DNA of 64,000 bases from Actinoplanes couchii (lineage in GTDB: Bacteria > Actinomycetota > Actinomycetes > Mycobacteriales > Micromonosporaceae): positions 1 through 64,000 of the forward strand of contig NZ_BOMG01000057.1 of assembly GCF_016862075.1 (NCBI RefSeq), given 5' to 3'. The position numbers and the translations under genes are program-made. The notes beneath the pieces are model-generated. The model did not search any database. It saw nothing but the letters and a program-made list of their open reading frames with translations, and had not been told where the DNA came from. Position 1 is the stretch's first letter, and the number at the start of each line of letters is the position of its first letter. Shown here in pieces: positions 49,310-57,500 of this stretch.

Positions 49310-49924
49310 TCAGCAGGAGGAGACGCTGTAGTTGAAGAGGGTCTCCACATCGGCTTCGGTGTTGCTCATCGACATGGTGCTGGTGGAGGTGGAGGTGCCG
49401 GCGTCGACCCGCAGCTCGGTGTTGACGTTGAGGACGCTCTGCGAGCCGCATTCCGCGTACGTCATCACCGGCGCCACGTCCCAGGTGGTCCAGAGCCCGT
49501 TGTACGGCCCGGTGAAGGTCACGTCCTTGCGCTCGGTGGCGGAGGCGCCCTGCCAGTAGTAGCTGGTGCGCTGCAGGGCGGTGGCGCCGGACTTGAGGGC
49601 GGCCCGGCCGCGGTAGTTGGCGGAGGCGATCGCGATGGTCCAGCCGTCGGGGATGGACACCAGGACGCCGAGCTGGCAGTTCTTGCGCCGGTCGACGATG
49701 TCGGCGCTGCCGCCGGCGGAGGCGGTGAAGTCGCGGTAGCGGACCCGGAAGCCGGTGCCGTCGGCGTTGGGCACGACCGAGGCGGTGCCGGGGGCGCAGC
49801 CGGATCCGTTGGCGGCGATCACCTCGACGGTGATGGCCGGGGCGGCCTGGGCCGGAGCGGCGCCGAGTGGGAGCGCGAGGGCCGCGCCGAGCACGGCCGC
49901 GAGCACACGATTGCTGCTTTTCAT
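49310..49924 (-). CDS. DUF4360-family secreted protein
   Basis: 204 aa; ATG at 49924 with GGAAGGA 8 nt upstream. A signal peptide (MKSSNRVLAAVLGAALALPLGAAPAQA) precedes a mature domain with GSGCAPGTASV, RKNCQLGVLVSIPDGW, ANYRGRAALKSGATA and a C-terminal NVNTELRVD...SC. Cysteines occur in pairs expected to form disulfides. Function of DUF4360 is unknown. A paralogue is divergently encoded 281 bp away. Confidence 0.9.
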   Translation of the reverse strand: MKSSNRVLAAVLGAALALPLGAAPAQAAPAITVEVIAANGSGCAPGTASVVPNADGTGFRVRYRDFTASAGGSADIVDRRKNCQLGVLVSIPDGWTIAIASANYRGRAALKSGATALQRTSYYWQGASATERKDVTFTGPYNGLWTTWDVAPVMTYAECGSQSVLNVNTELRVDAGTSTSTSTMSMSNTEADVETLFNYSVSSC

Positions 49925-50205
49925 GGGGGTCCTTCCAAAGGGGAACGGGCGCATCGGCGACCACCGTAGTGGCGGCCATCCGACATTCACAAGTATGAAT
50001 TGCTATTGATCTAGGAACTCGGGAAAAACGGCCGGCCAAACCTCCGCAAAAGGACATCGTGCGCGGCATTTGTCGGGTTCCTGCCCGGCATTCCTCTTTA
50101 CCGTACGGCGGCAAGAAATCCCCCATCGACGTTTACAGCTGTTGACTTCTATTGAAGTGCATCAATAGCTTGAGCCGACCGTTCCCGATCCCGAAGGGGA
50201 TAAAA

Positions 50206-50862
50206 ATGAGAAGTTTGTTAACCCGTGGCTGCGTGGTGCTGGCGTTCCTCGCGTCATCGCTGCTGGCCGCGACGCCGGCCCAGGCGGTCATCGTCATCGT
50301 CGACCCGCCGCCGGCCGGTCAGATGACCATCCAGCTGGTAGCGATGGCCGGCTCGGGCTGCGCCCCGGGCACCGCCGACGTGGCCATCTCGCCGGACAAC
50401 TCCGCGTTCACCGCGATCTACAGCGCCTACCTCGCCCAGGCGGGCCCGAACATCCCGGTGACCGAGAACCGGAAGAACTGCCAGCTCAACGTGTCGGTCA
50501 ACGCCCCGGCCGGCTTCACCTTCGCGATCGCCAAGGTGGACTACCGCGGTTACGGCTACCTGCGGTCCGGCGCGACCGCGCAGCAGCGGGCCAACTACTA
50601 CTTCCAGGGCATGACGGTCGGCGCTTACGCCAACCACGCGATCGGCGCGCCGCTGGACGACAACTGGCTCATCACCGACGAGGTCCCGATCGCCTCACAG
50701 GTCTACCGCCCCTGTGGTGAGCAGCGCAACCTCAACATCAACACCGAGTTGCGGGTCGCCCGGGGCTCGTCGACCGACGTCAGCTATCTGACGATGGACT
50801 CCACCGACGGCAGCATCCAGACGATCTACCACTTCAACTGGATGCGGTGTAACGCGAAGTGA
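50206..50862 (+). CDS. DUF4360-family secreted protein (second copy)
   Basis: 218 aa; ATG at 50206 preceded by GAAGGGGA. Signal peptide (RGCVVLAFLASSLLAATPAQA), then the same ordered motifs as its neighbour: GSGCAPGTADV, RKNCQLNVSVNAPAGF, DYRGYGYLRSGATAQQRANYYFQG, CGEQRNLNINTELRV. The two genes are divergent from a shared 281-bp promoter region, so they probably arose by duplication with inversion and may be co-regulated. A strong hairpin follows the stop. Confidence 0.9.
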   Translation: MRSLLTRGCVVLAFLASSLLAATPAQAVIVIVDPPPAGQMTIQLVAMAGSGCAPGTADVAISPDNSAFTAIYSAYLAQAGPNIPVTENRKNCQLNVSVNAPAGFTFAIAKVDYRGYGYLRSGATAQQRANYYFQGMTVGAYANHAIGAPLDDNWLITDEVPIASQVYRPCGEQRNLNINTELRVARGSSTDVSYLTMDSTDGSIQTIYHFNWMRCNAK

Positions 50863-50866
50863 ATGA

Positions 50867-50902
50867 AAGAGGCGATGGACTTGGAAAAGTCCATCGCCTC
50901 TT
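50867..50902. terminator. 16-bp hairpin with GGAA loop
   Basis: AAGAGGCGATGGACTT pairs perfectly with AAGTCCATCGCCTCTT around a GGAA tetraloop, between the DUF4360 gene and the convergent SDR gene. It would work from both directions, although the T tracts are short. Confidence 0.85.
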
Positions 50903-50914
50903 GAAAACAGCCGT

Positions 50915-51640
50915 TCAGCGGGCGATGTAGCCGCCGTCCACGTACAGCTCGGAACCGGTGACGAAGGACGCCTCGTCACTGGCCAGGAACAGCACCGCGT
51001 TCGCGACCTCCTCCGGCCGGCCGACCCGGCCGAGCGGGGTCACCTCCACCAGCGGCGTGCGGTCGGTGTCGCCCATCATCGGTGTCTCGATGAAGCCCGG
51101 GTGCACGCTGTTGACCCGGACCCCGAGCGGCGCCCACTCGATGGCGATGTTCTTCGTCAGCGTCCGGACCGCGCCCTTGGCGGCGTGGTAGGCGGGCGAC
51201 GCGCCGAACCCGCCGGACGCGGCGAAGATCGAGCTGATGTTGACCACCGAGGCGGCCGGTGCGGCCTTGAGCAGCGGCGCGAACGCCTTCGTGCCGAGGA
51301 AGACGCTGGTCTGGGTGACCGCGACGACCTTCTCGTACGTCGCCAGATCGGTGTTCTCCAGCACGTCCCGGTCACTGATGCCGGCGTTGTTGACCAGAAT
51401 GTCCAGCCCACCGTACGTCTCCCGCACGGTCGCCACCGCCCGCTCCCACGCGGCCTCGCTGGTGACGTCGAGGCTCAGGTAGAGCCCGCCGATCTCCTCG
51501 GCCGTCCGCTTGCCGAGCGTGTCCTGTACGTCGGCGACGATCACCGTCGCGCCCTCGGCCGCCAAGCGCTGGGCGGTCGCCTTGCCGATGCCGCCGGCGG
51601 CTCCGGTCACCAGTGCGGTCTTGCCTGTCAGTCGTGCCAT
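50915..51640 (-). CDS. Short-chain dehydrogenase/reductase, 3-alpha-hydroxysteroid-dehydrogenase-like
   Basis: 241 aa; ATG at 51640 with AGGGGG upstream. Classical SDR: TGAAGGIG cofactor motif, LVNNAGISD, NISSIFAASG with catalytic Ser, YHAAKGAV (YxxxK), and the C-terminal GSELYVDGGY. It should be an NAD(P)-dependent alcohol/ketone oxidoreductase. It is divergent from a TetR gene with an 11-bp-arm inverted repeat between them, so its expression is probably induced by the SDR's substrate or product. Confidence 0.92.
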   Translation of the reverse strand: MARLTGKTALVTGAAGGIGKATAQRLAAEGATVIVADVQDTLGKRTAEEIGGLYLSLDVTSEAAWERAVATVRETYGGLDILVNNAGISDRDVLENTDLATYEKVVAVTQTSVFLGTKAFAPLLKAAPAASVVNISSIFAASGGFGASPAYHAAKGAVRTLTKNIAIEWAPLGVRVNSVHPGFIETPMMGDTDRTPLVEVTPLGRVGRPEEVANAVLFLASDEASFVTGSELYVDGGYIAR

Positions 51641-51662
51641 CACGGTCCCCCTGGAAGAAGCA

Positions 51663-51692
51663 ATACCTGTACGGTACGTCTCGTACAGGTAT
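51663..51692. promoter_or_regulatory. Perfect 11-bp-arm inverted repeat, TetR operator
   Basis: ATACCTGTACG, 8-nt spacer, CGTACAGGTAT, located in the 92-bp gap between the SDR start (51640) and the TetR start (51733). This is a textbook TetR-type operator and overlaps the SDR promoter region. Confidence 0.88.
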
Positions 51693-51732
51693 AAGGACCC
51701 TGTGATTCGCGCGATGACGGTGAAGGGAACCG

Positions 51733-52251
51733 ATGGCCGGCCGGAAACGAGACCCCGAGGCACACCGGGCGGCACTGGCCGCGGCCGAGGAGCTGCTGAT
51801 CGAGATCGGCTACCACCGGGTCACGATGGAGAAGATCGCCGAGCGTTCCGGTGTGGCCAAGATGACGCTCTACCGCTGGTGGCCGAACAAGGCGGCGGTC
51901 GTCACCGACGCGGTCCGTGACCGGCTGGCCCCGGACGACGTACCAGCAGATGATCTTGAAATCTTGAAAGCCCTGGTCACCGCCCTGACCCGCTATGGCG
52001 ACGCCAGTGTGGTGGCCGCCGCGATGAGCAGCCGGGGCGAGGCCGGGCGAGCCGACCTGCGCGACATCCTGCACCCGTGGGAGCAGGCGCTGACGGCGGT
52101 GACCGGCGATCCGGTCACCGCCCGCGCCCGGCTGGGCTACGTGGTCTACCGGGTGGTCTTCCTGCTGGAGGAGATCACCGAGGACGACCTCAGGACACTG
52201 GTGGCGAAGACCTCAGAACGACCTTCCCCCGTACGTGACCGGTCTCGCTGA
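51733..52251 (+). CDS. TetR-family regulator
   Basis: 172 aa. HTH: EELLIEIGYHRVTMEKIAERSGVAKMTLYRWWPNKAAVVTDAV (the TLYRWWPNK variant of the TetR_C_6-like group), then helices including LVTALTRYGDASVVAAAMSSRGEAG and ARLGYVVYRVVFLLEEITEDD. It presumably represses itself and the divergent SDR through the repeat at 51663-51692. The last 62 bp overlap the 3' end of the convergent quinone-oxidoreductase-like gene. Confidence 0.9.
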   Translation: MAGRKRDPEAHRAALAAAEELLIEIGYHRVTMEKIAERSGVAKMTLYRWWPNKAAVVTDAVRDRLAPDDVPADDLEILKALVTALTRYGDASVVAAAMSSRGEAGRADLRDILHPWEQALTAVTGDPVTARARLGYVVYRVVFLLEEITEDDLRTLVAKTSERPSPVRDRSR

Positions 52252-53113
52252 GCCGGTGCGCCCCGGCGGCGTCCTCCAGGGCGAACACCCCGGCCAGCGG
52301 CACCGTGAGGCCGGGCACCGCGGCGGCGATCGTCAGCGCGTCCCGGGACTGCGGTTCGGCGCCCGGTCCACCGGTCCGGGACATCCGCACCCCGTGCTCG
52401 GCGCCGGTGAAGTCGGCGATCGTCACCACCCGCGCCGGCCCGCCGGCGATCGCGACCAGCTCGGCCAGTGATCCGGAGCCGGCACAGTCGAACACCGCGT
52501 CGACCGGGCCGTCCAGCCGGCCGGCCAGCCCCGGGCCGTAGGTGACAGGCGTCGCGCCCAGCCCGGCGAGGAACTCGTGGTTGCCGGCGCTCGCGGTGCC
52601 GATCACCCGCGCGCCCCGGGCCCGGGCCAGCTGCACCGCCATGCTGCCGACCCCGCCGGCGGCGCCCTCGATCAGCAGGGTGTCACCGGACCCGATCGCC
52701 AGCAGATCGAGGACCCGTACCGACGTCTCGGTGTTGCCCGCGGCGCCGCCGGCCTCGTCCCAGCTCCATGCCGCGGGCTTGGGCCCCCACAGGGTGAGGA
52801 TCGCGAAGTCGGCGTTGGCGCCGCCCATCCGCTCCAGGCTCGCCATGCCGTAGACCTCGTCGCCCACCGCGACCCCGGTCACGCCGTCGCCGATCTCGTC
52901 GACCACGCCGGCCGCGTCGATGCCGAGGGTGTGCGGCAGGGTCAGCGGGATCAGCTGCTGGAAGGCGCCGGAGCGCAGCTTCCAGTCGGCCGGGGTGACA
53001 CCGGAGGAACGCACCGCGATCCGGATCTCGCCGGGGCCGGGGTGCGGCTCGGGGATCTCGGCGACCCGCAGCACGTCGGCGGATCCGTACTCGAAGAACT
53101 GCAGTGCTCTCAT
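52190..53113 (-). CDS. Zinc-free NADP-dependent alcohol dehydrogenase/quinone reductase (MDR family)
   Basis: 307 aa; ATG at 53113 (GTG three codons earlier is possible). MDR fold: RALQFFEYGSADVLRVAEIPEPHPGPGEIRIAVRSSGVTPADWKLRSG, the GIDAAGVVDEIGDGVTG block and the nucleotide motif EGAAGGVGSMAVQLARA. The catalytic zinc ligands are missing, as in quinone oxidoreductases. It likely reduces quinones or enones with NADPH. It is divergent from a TetR gene across 50 bp. Confidence 0.92.
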   Translation of the reverse strand: MRALQFFEYGSADVLRVAEIPEPHPGPGEIRIAVRSSGVTPADWKLRSGAFQQLIPLTLPHTLGIDAAGVVDEIGDGVTGVAVGDEVYGMASLERMGGANADFAILTLWGPKPAAWSWDEAGGAAGNTETSVRVLDLLAIGSGDTLLIEGAAGGVGSMAVQLARARGARVIGTASAGNHEFLAGLGATPVTYGPGLAGRLDGPVDAVFDCAGSGSLAELVAIAGGPARVVTIADFTGAEHGVRMSRTGGPGAEPQSRDALTIAAAVPGLTVPLAGVFALEDAAGAHRLSETGHVRGKVVLRSSPPVS

Positions 53114-53142
53114 GCCCGGCACGCTATCCGGAACGCCCCGTC

Positions 53143-53157
53143 CACTTGGCTAAAGTG
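53143..53157. promoter_or_regulatory. Inverted repeat in the MDR/TetR divergent promoter
   Basis: CACTT-ggcta-AAGTG in the 50-bp gap between the MDR oxidoreductase start (53113) and the TetR start (53164). Position fits an operator; arms are only 5 bp. Confidence 0.45.
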
Positions 53158-53163
53158 AGAGCC

Positions 53164-53712
53164 GTGACGGTGAAGATGACTCAGACGCTCCGCTCGGACG
53201 CCCGCGACAACCGGGAGCGGATCCTGACCGCGGCCCGCGAGCTGTTCGCCGAGGGCGGCCTCGACGTGCCGATGCGGGAGATCGCCCGGCGGGCCGACGT
53301 CGGCCCGGCCACCCTCTACCGGCGGTTCCCGACCAAGGAGTCGCTGGTCGTCGAGGCGTTCGAGGAGCAGTCCCGGGCCTGTGAGGTGGTGCTGGAACGG
53401 GCCGTCGCCGACACCGACGCCTGGCGCGGCCTGTGCCGGCTCGTCGAGGAGATGTTCGACCTGCACGCCCGGGACCGCGGGTTCACGGCGGCGTTCCTCG
53501 CGGCGTACCCACAGGCCGTCGACCGGGCGACCGTGCTGGAGCAGGGTTATCTCGGTGTCGCCGACCTGGCCGCCCGGGCCAAGGCCGCCGGAAAGCTGCG
53601 CGCCGACTTCACCGTCGACGACTTCATCCTGGTGCTGCGGGCCAACGGCGGCCTGCGCCCGGCCGACTCGCGCCGGTTCGCCGCCCTGACCATCCAGGGA
53701 TTCCGCGCTTAA
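53164..53712 (+). CDS. TetR-family regulator
   Basis: 182 aa from GTG at 53164; ATG at 53176 is an alternative. HTH: DNRERILTAARELFAEGGLDVPMREIARRADVGPATLYRRFPTKESLVVEAF; C-terminal helices include LVEEMFDLHARDRGFTAAFLAAYPQAVD, common in the TetR group with the SACE_7040-like C-terminus. Divergent from the MDR oxidoreductase, which it probably represses. It ends within a 4-bp overlap with the convergent lipoprotein gene. Confidence 0.9.
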   Translation: MTVKMTQTLRSDARDNRERILTAARELFAEGGLDVPMREIARRADVGPATLYRRFPTKESLVVEAFEEQSRACEVVLERAVADTDAWRGLCRLVEEMFDLHARDRGFTAAFLAAYPQAVDRATVLEQGYLGVADLAARAKAAGKLRADFTVDDFILVLRANGGLRPADSRRFAALTIQGFRA

Positions 53713-54137
53713 GCACACGTCCCGTCGAGCTTTTGGCCGATGGTGGCGAACTCGCCGTTCAGGAAACCCTTCGGGTCGGGCCGCTGGGCGCCCTCGGTCA
53801 GCGCGTCGGCGATCTCCCCGACCGCCGCCCGCTGCGCCGGGTCGGTGCTCTTCTCGCCGGCCGCCGCGATCTCGGCCGCCATCGCGGCGAACTGCTTCTT
53901 CAGCCCCTCGGCGTCCTCGTTGACGGTGAACTCGGCCAGCCGGACCGCGCCCTCGGTGAGCGTCCGGTAGACGGCCGTGCACACATATTCCGGCTGCCCG
54001 GCGGAGGCCGACGGGATCGGCGCGATGCTGACCGGGACCGGCACCGAACCCGGTGGCACGTCGATCTCGATGCCGTCACAACCGGCGAGCGGCAGCAGGA
54101 TCGCGACGGCCAAGGCGATGCGGCGACGGTGCGACAT
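53709..54137 (-). CDS. Putative lipoprotein
   Basis: 142 aa; ATG at 54137. Lipoprotein signal: RRRIALAVAILLPLAGC with LAGC lipobox (Cys20). The mature part has a short Pro/Ser/Val-rich linker (PPGSVPVPVSIAPIPSAS), then a helical region (LTEGAVRLAEFTVNEDAEGLKKQFAAMAAEIAAAGEK) and two further Cys. No family is recognised. Monocistronic. Confidence 0.75.
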   Translation of the reverse strand: MSHRRRIALAVAILLPLAGCDGIEIDVPPGSVPVPVSIAPIPSASAGQPEYVCTAVYRTLTEGAVRLAEFTVNEDAEGLKKQFAAMAAEIAAAGEKSTDPAQRAAVGEIADALTEGAQRPDPKGFLNGEFATIGQKLDGTCA

Positions 54138-54214
54138 ACTCAAACCCTTCGATGGCGTACGGGGGAGCATAGTCCCGCCGCCACTTTTGCGGATCTCGTG
54201 AGTTAGTCCCAGTT

Positions 54215-56068
54215 GTGGCAGACATCCCCAGAATTTTGCAGAAAGCGCTGCGCCGTGTGCTGGTCACCGCGGTCGCCACGATCGTCGCCGCCGCCGGGGA
54301 TACGGCGTACGCCGAAGTCGTGTCCTCCGAACCGTCCTCGTCGCCGTCGTTCAACGGCCCGGTGTACGCGGTCGCCTACGCCGGGAACACCGTCTACGTC
54401 GGCGGCAACTTCACCCTCGCCTCGGTCAACGGCCGCAACTCGCCGCGGACGCGGTTCGCCGCCTTCGACGCCCGAACCGGTGAACTGCTGGACTGGCGGC
54501 CCACCGCCGACGCCAACGTGCGCGCCCTGGCCGTGGCGGACGGTGTCGTCTACGCGGCCGGCGACTTCGACGTGATCAACGGCGAGCCCCGGGACGCGGT
54601 GGCCGGGCTGGACGGCGTCGACGGCCGGGTCACCGCGCTGCGCCACACCGTGCTCGGCCAGCCCAGCGCGATCGCCGCCGGGCACGGCCGGATCTACCTG
54701 GGCGGGCGGATCACCGCGGTCGACGGGGTGCCCCGGGCCAACCTGGCCGCCTTCGACGCCGCCACCGGGAACCTCGACACCTTCTGGCAGCCGGCCACCG
54801 ACGACACCGTGAACGCGATCGCCGTCAGCGACTACCGGATCTACGTCGGCGGCAGCTTCCACAAGACCAACGCCGTGAGCTCCAGCCTGCGGCTCACCGC
54901 CGTCCACCCGGTCACCGGCGAACTGGACCGTGGTTTCCTGCCGAAACCGGTGTCCCAGGTGCTCGCGCTGGCCGCCGACGACGACGGGGTGTACGCGGCG
55001 CTCGGCGGGCAGGGCGGCCGGGCCGTCTCCTACGACCGGGACGGCCGCACCCGCTGGACCCGGGTCTTCGACGGCGACGCCCAGGCGATCACCGTGCTGG
55101 ACGGCACCGTCTACGTCGGCGGCCACTTCGACGCCGCCTGCACCACCACCAACAACGGGGCCCGCGGCATCTGCACCGACGGGTCGGTGGCCCGCGGCAA
55201 ACTCGCCGCCGTCGACCGCGAGGGCAACCTGCTCGACTGGGCGCCGCAGGCCAACGGGGTGGCCGGCACCCGGGACCTGGCGGCCAGCGCCCGCCTCGGA
55301 TCGGTCAGCGCGGTCGGCGACTTCACCACGGTCAGCGGCCTGATCCGGAAACGCTACGTCGAGTTCCACGGCGCCGGCCCGGTGCTGGAGAAGGCGGCGG
55401 CCGGGCACGTGGCGGCTCTGGAGAAGGCGGCCGCCGGGCACGTGGCGGCGTACAACTTCGACAGCACCGTCGCCGACGGCACCTACGACGACGGATCCGG
55501 GCACGGGCACCTGCTGCACGCGGTCGCCCGCAACGGCGCGGCGCCCCGGACCGTCCCGCACGGCCGCGGCCAGGCGATCCGGTTCCCCGCCAGATGCACC
55601 GGTGGTCACTGTCCGCGGCTCGTGCTGCGGGCCGGCGACACCACCGGCCTCAACCCCGGAACCGGCCCGCTGCGGTACGGCGCCGGAGTACTGATGTCAC
55701 CCGACGAGACCGGCCGGGGCGAGAACATCCTGCAGAAGGGTTACGCGACCGGGGGCGGCCAGTACAAACTGCAGGTCGACGGCCTGTCCGGCAAGCCCAG
55801 CTGCGGCATGAGCGACCAGACCGGCACGCTGCTGACGGCCTGGAGCCGGACCACGGTCGCCGACGACAGATGGCACACCCTGGAGTGCCGTCGCTCCGGC
55901 GCCGAACTGTCCATCCTGGTCGACGGCCGTGTCGAATCGGTGACCGCGATCCCGGAGTCCCTGTCCGCCGACTCCACCCACCCCCTGACCATCGGCGGCA
56001 AGGGCGTGGCCGACAACAACGACCAGTTCCACGGCACCCTCGACGACGTCTGGATCAAGATCGGCTGA
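54215..56068 (+). CDS. Secreted beta-propeller (DUF5122-like) protein with C-terminal LamG domain
   Basis: 617 aa, GTG start. A signal-like N-terminus (LVTAVATIVAAAGDTAYA) leads to repeated blades with the YVGGNFT-, YAAGDFD-, YLGGRIT-, YVGGSFH- and YVGGHFD-type motif, i.e. a propeller of about 6-7 blades (residues 45-385). Residues 405-430 contain a direct duplication, LEKAAAGHVAA twice. The C-terminal 180 residues (AYNFDSTVADGTYDDGSGHGHLL, TLECRRSGAELSILVDGRV, DDVWIK) form a LamG/concanavalin-like carbohydrate-binding domain. Probably an extracellular glycan-binding protein. Confidence 0.82.
   Translation: MADIPRILQKALRRVLVTAVATIVAAAGDTAYAEVVSSEPSSSPSFNGPVYAVAYAGNTVYVGGNFTLASVNGRNSPRTRFAAFDARTGELLDWRPTADANVRALAVADGVVYAAGDFDVINGEPRDAVAGLDGVDGRVTALRHTVLGQPSAIAAGHGRIYLGGRITAVDGVPRANLAAFDAATGNLDTFWQPATDDTVNAIAVSDYRIYVGGSFHKTNAVSSSLRLTAVHPVTGELDRGFLPKPVSQVLALAADDDGVYAALGGQGGRAVSYDRDGRTRWTRVFDGDAQAITVLDGTVYVGGHFDAACTTTNNGARGICTDGSVARGKLAAVDREGNLLDWAPQANGVAGTRDLAASARLGSVSAVGDFTTVSGLIRKRYVEFHGAGPVLEKAAAGHVAALEKAAAGHVAAYNFDSTVADGTYDDGSGHGHLLHAVARNGAAPRTVPHGRGQAIRFPARCTGGHCPRLVLRAGDTTGLNPGTGPLRYGAGVLMSPDETGRGENILQKGYATGGGQYKLQVDGLSGKPSCGMSDQTGTLLTAWSRTTVADDRWHTLECRRSGAELSILVDGRVESVTAIPESLSADSTHPLTIGGKGVADNNDQFHGTLDDVWIKIG
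55386..55451 (+). repeat. Two tandem 33-bp copies inside the propeller-LamG linker
   Basis: The unit encoding LEKAAAGHVAA is duplicated in tandem with only one or two base differences, in the hinge between the propeller and LamG domains. It lengthens a flexible linker and keeps the frame. Confidence 0.8.
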
Positions 56069-56147
56069 CCCGGCCCGAGGAGGGCACCGAGAGCGCGTTC
56101 CCGGTGTCGTCCCGGCCGGAAATTGTCGACACGATCGGCCGGCGATG

Positions 56148-57401
56148 TCAGCGGGTCCGCCTCCGGACATCGGCGAGAACTCTGCGAGTTCCTCGCCCGA
56201 CGCTCGCGGCATCGTCTACCGGCCGATCGAAGTCGATGCGGTAGTCGTACAGCCACGCGAACGCCCGCGGCGTGTTGAACCTTCTCATGAACAGGGGAAA
56301 CGTAACGTCGCGGAGGACTCGTCCCACGCCGGTGGCCGACTTGCTCCGGTTCACCTGCCGGGCTCCCGCCAGCACCTTGCCGACCCTGCCGTCGCGCAAC
56401 TGTTGGTATGCACGGAACGCGTCACCCGGGTAGCGCCGGTCGCGCAGGCAGCGGGCCAGTTGCACAGCGTCCTCGAAAGCCATCGACGCGCCCTGGCCAG
56501 AACTCGGGGAGGTCACATGGGCGGCGTCGCCGACAAGGACGACACGGCCACGATGCCACCGCCGCGGAGGCGGCATGTCGTGCATCGGGAACCAGGTGTA
56601 GTCCGGCGTCGTCGCGCGGATGCACTCCACGGCCGGTGACCTGTCTCCGGTGAAAGCTCGCAGGAGCCGCTGCTGCCATTCCGGGCCGGTGATCGCGGTC
56701 AGGTCCGTTCCGGACGGCTCGTGAGCGCGGGGCAGGTTGACGAACCACCAGACGCCGCCGTCGGGACTGACCATGGAGGCGAAGAACGCACGTCGGCCGA
56801 AAACCATGTGCATCGTCCCGGGCTCGGACGTCGGGGTGATCTCGCTGGTGATTCCGCCGGTGCCGATGAGCCCGACGTATCGGGGCCGAGGTGCGCGCGG
56901 GTCCACGTGGCTCCGGACGGTCGAGCCGATGCCGTCGGCGCCGATGAGCAGATCGCCGACGGCCTCCGTGCCGTCGTCGAACAGGGCAGCCACCCGGCCG
57001 CCACGGTGCTCGACCCCGGCGAGGCGTTTGCCGTGGTGGATGGGGACACCACGGCGGATCGCCTCCTGACGAAGCACGGCGTAGAGGTCCGACCGCCGGA
57101 TCACGACGGGAAGCGTCCCGTCGGGCAGCGGAGTTCCGGTGTCCTGTGCGCCGAGATGCCTGCCGTTGCCCAGCCACATGTCGCCGCGCGGAACGGGGAA
57201 GCCGGCGTCGCGGACCGCGGCGTGCGCGTCGAGAGTGCGCAACGCCGCGAGGCCGTTGAGTGAGATGCCCATGCTGGCGCCCACCTCGTGGGCCGGCGTG
57301 GTGTGAGCCTCGTAGACGGTGGCGTCGATGCCGACTCTCTGCAGCGCGATGGCCGTGACGGAACCCGCGATGCCGCCGCCGATGATCAGTGCATGAGTCA
57401 T
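56148..57401 (-). CDS. FAD-dependent monooxygenase (PHBH-like)
   Basis: 417 aa; ATG at 57401 with GGGAGAAGG upstream. FAD motifs: GGGIAGSVTAIALQRVGIDATVYEA (GxGxxG Rossmann), the DG motif in IGADGIGSTVRS, and GDAAH with SPSSGQGASMAFEDAVQLA. It should hydroxylate an aromatic or polyketide substrate with NAD(P)H and O2. It is divergent from a MarR gene with a 16-bp-arm palindrome between, so it is probably induced by its substrate. Confidence 0.93.
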   Translation of the reverse strand: MTHALIIGGGIAGSVTAIALQRVGIDATVYEAHTTPAHEVGASMGISLNGLAALRTLDAHAAVRDAGFPVPRGDMWLGNGRHLGAQDTGTPLPDGTLPVVIRRSDLYAVLRQEAIRRGVPIHHGKRLAGVEHRGGRVAALFDDGTEAVGDLLIGADGIGSTVRSHVDPRAPRPRYVGLIGTGGITSEITPTSEPGTMHMVFGRRAFFASMVSPDGGVWWFVNLPRAHEPSGTDLTAITGPEWQQRLLRAFTGDRSPAVECIRATTPDYTWFPMHDMPPPRRWHRGRVVLVGDAAHVTSPSSGQGASMAFEDAVQLARCLRDRRYPGDAFRAYQQLRDGRVGKVLAGARQVNRSKSATGVGRVLRDVTFPLFMRRFNTPRAFAWLYDYRIDFDRPVDDAASVGRGTRRVLADVRRRTR

Positions 57402-57449
57402 GGCACCTTCTCCCTGCTCTAGGCTTCTGGAGTCGTCTCGCCGCGAAAT

Positions 57450-57484
57450 TAACTTCCTCAAGAAGTAACTTCTTGAGGAAGTTA
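57450..57484. promoter_or_regulatory. Long palindrome, MarR operator
   Basis: Arms of 16 bp (TAACTTCCTCAAGAAG and CTTCTTGAGGAAGTTA) separated by 3 nt; every base pairs. Each arm is itself a partial dyad (CTTC...GAAG), so the site could hold two MarR dimers. It fills most of the 99-bp gap between the monooxygenase (57401) and MarR (57501) starts. Confidence 0.92.
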
Positions 57485-57500
57485 CCCGGGAAAGGATTGC

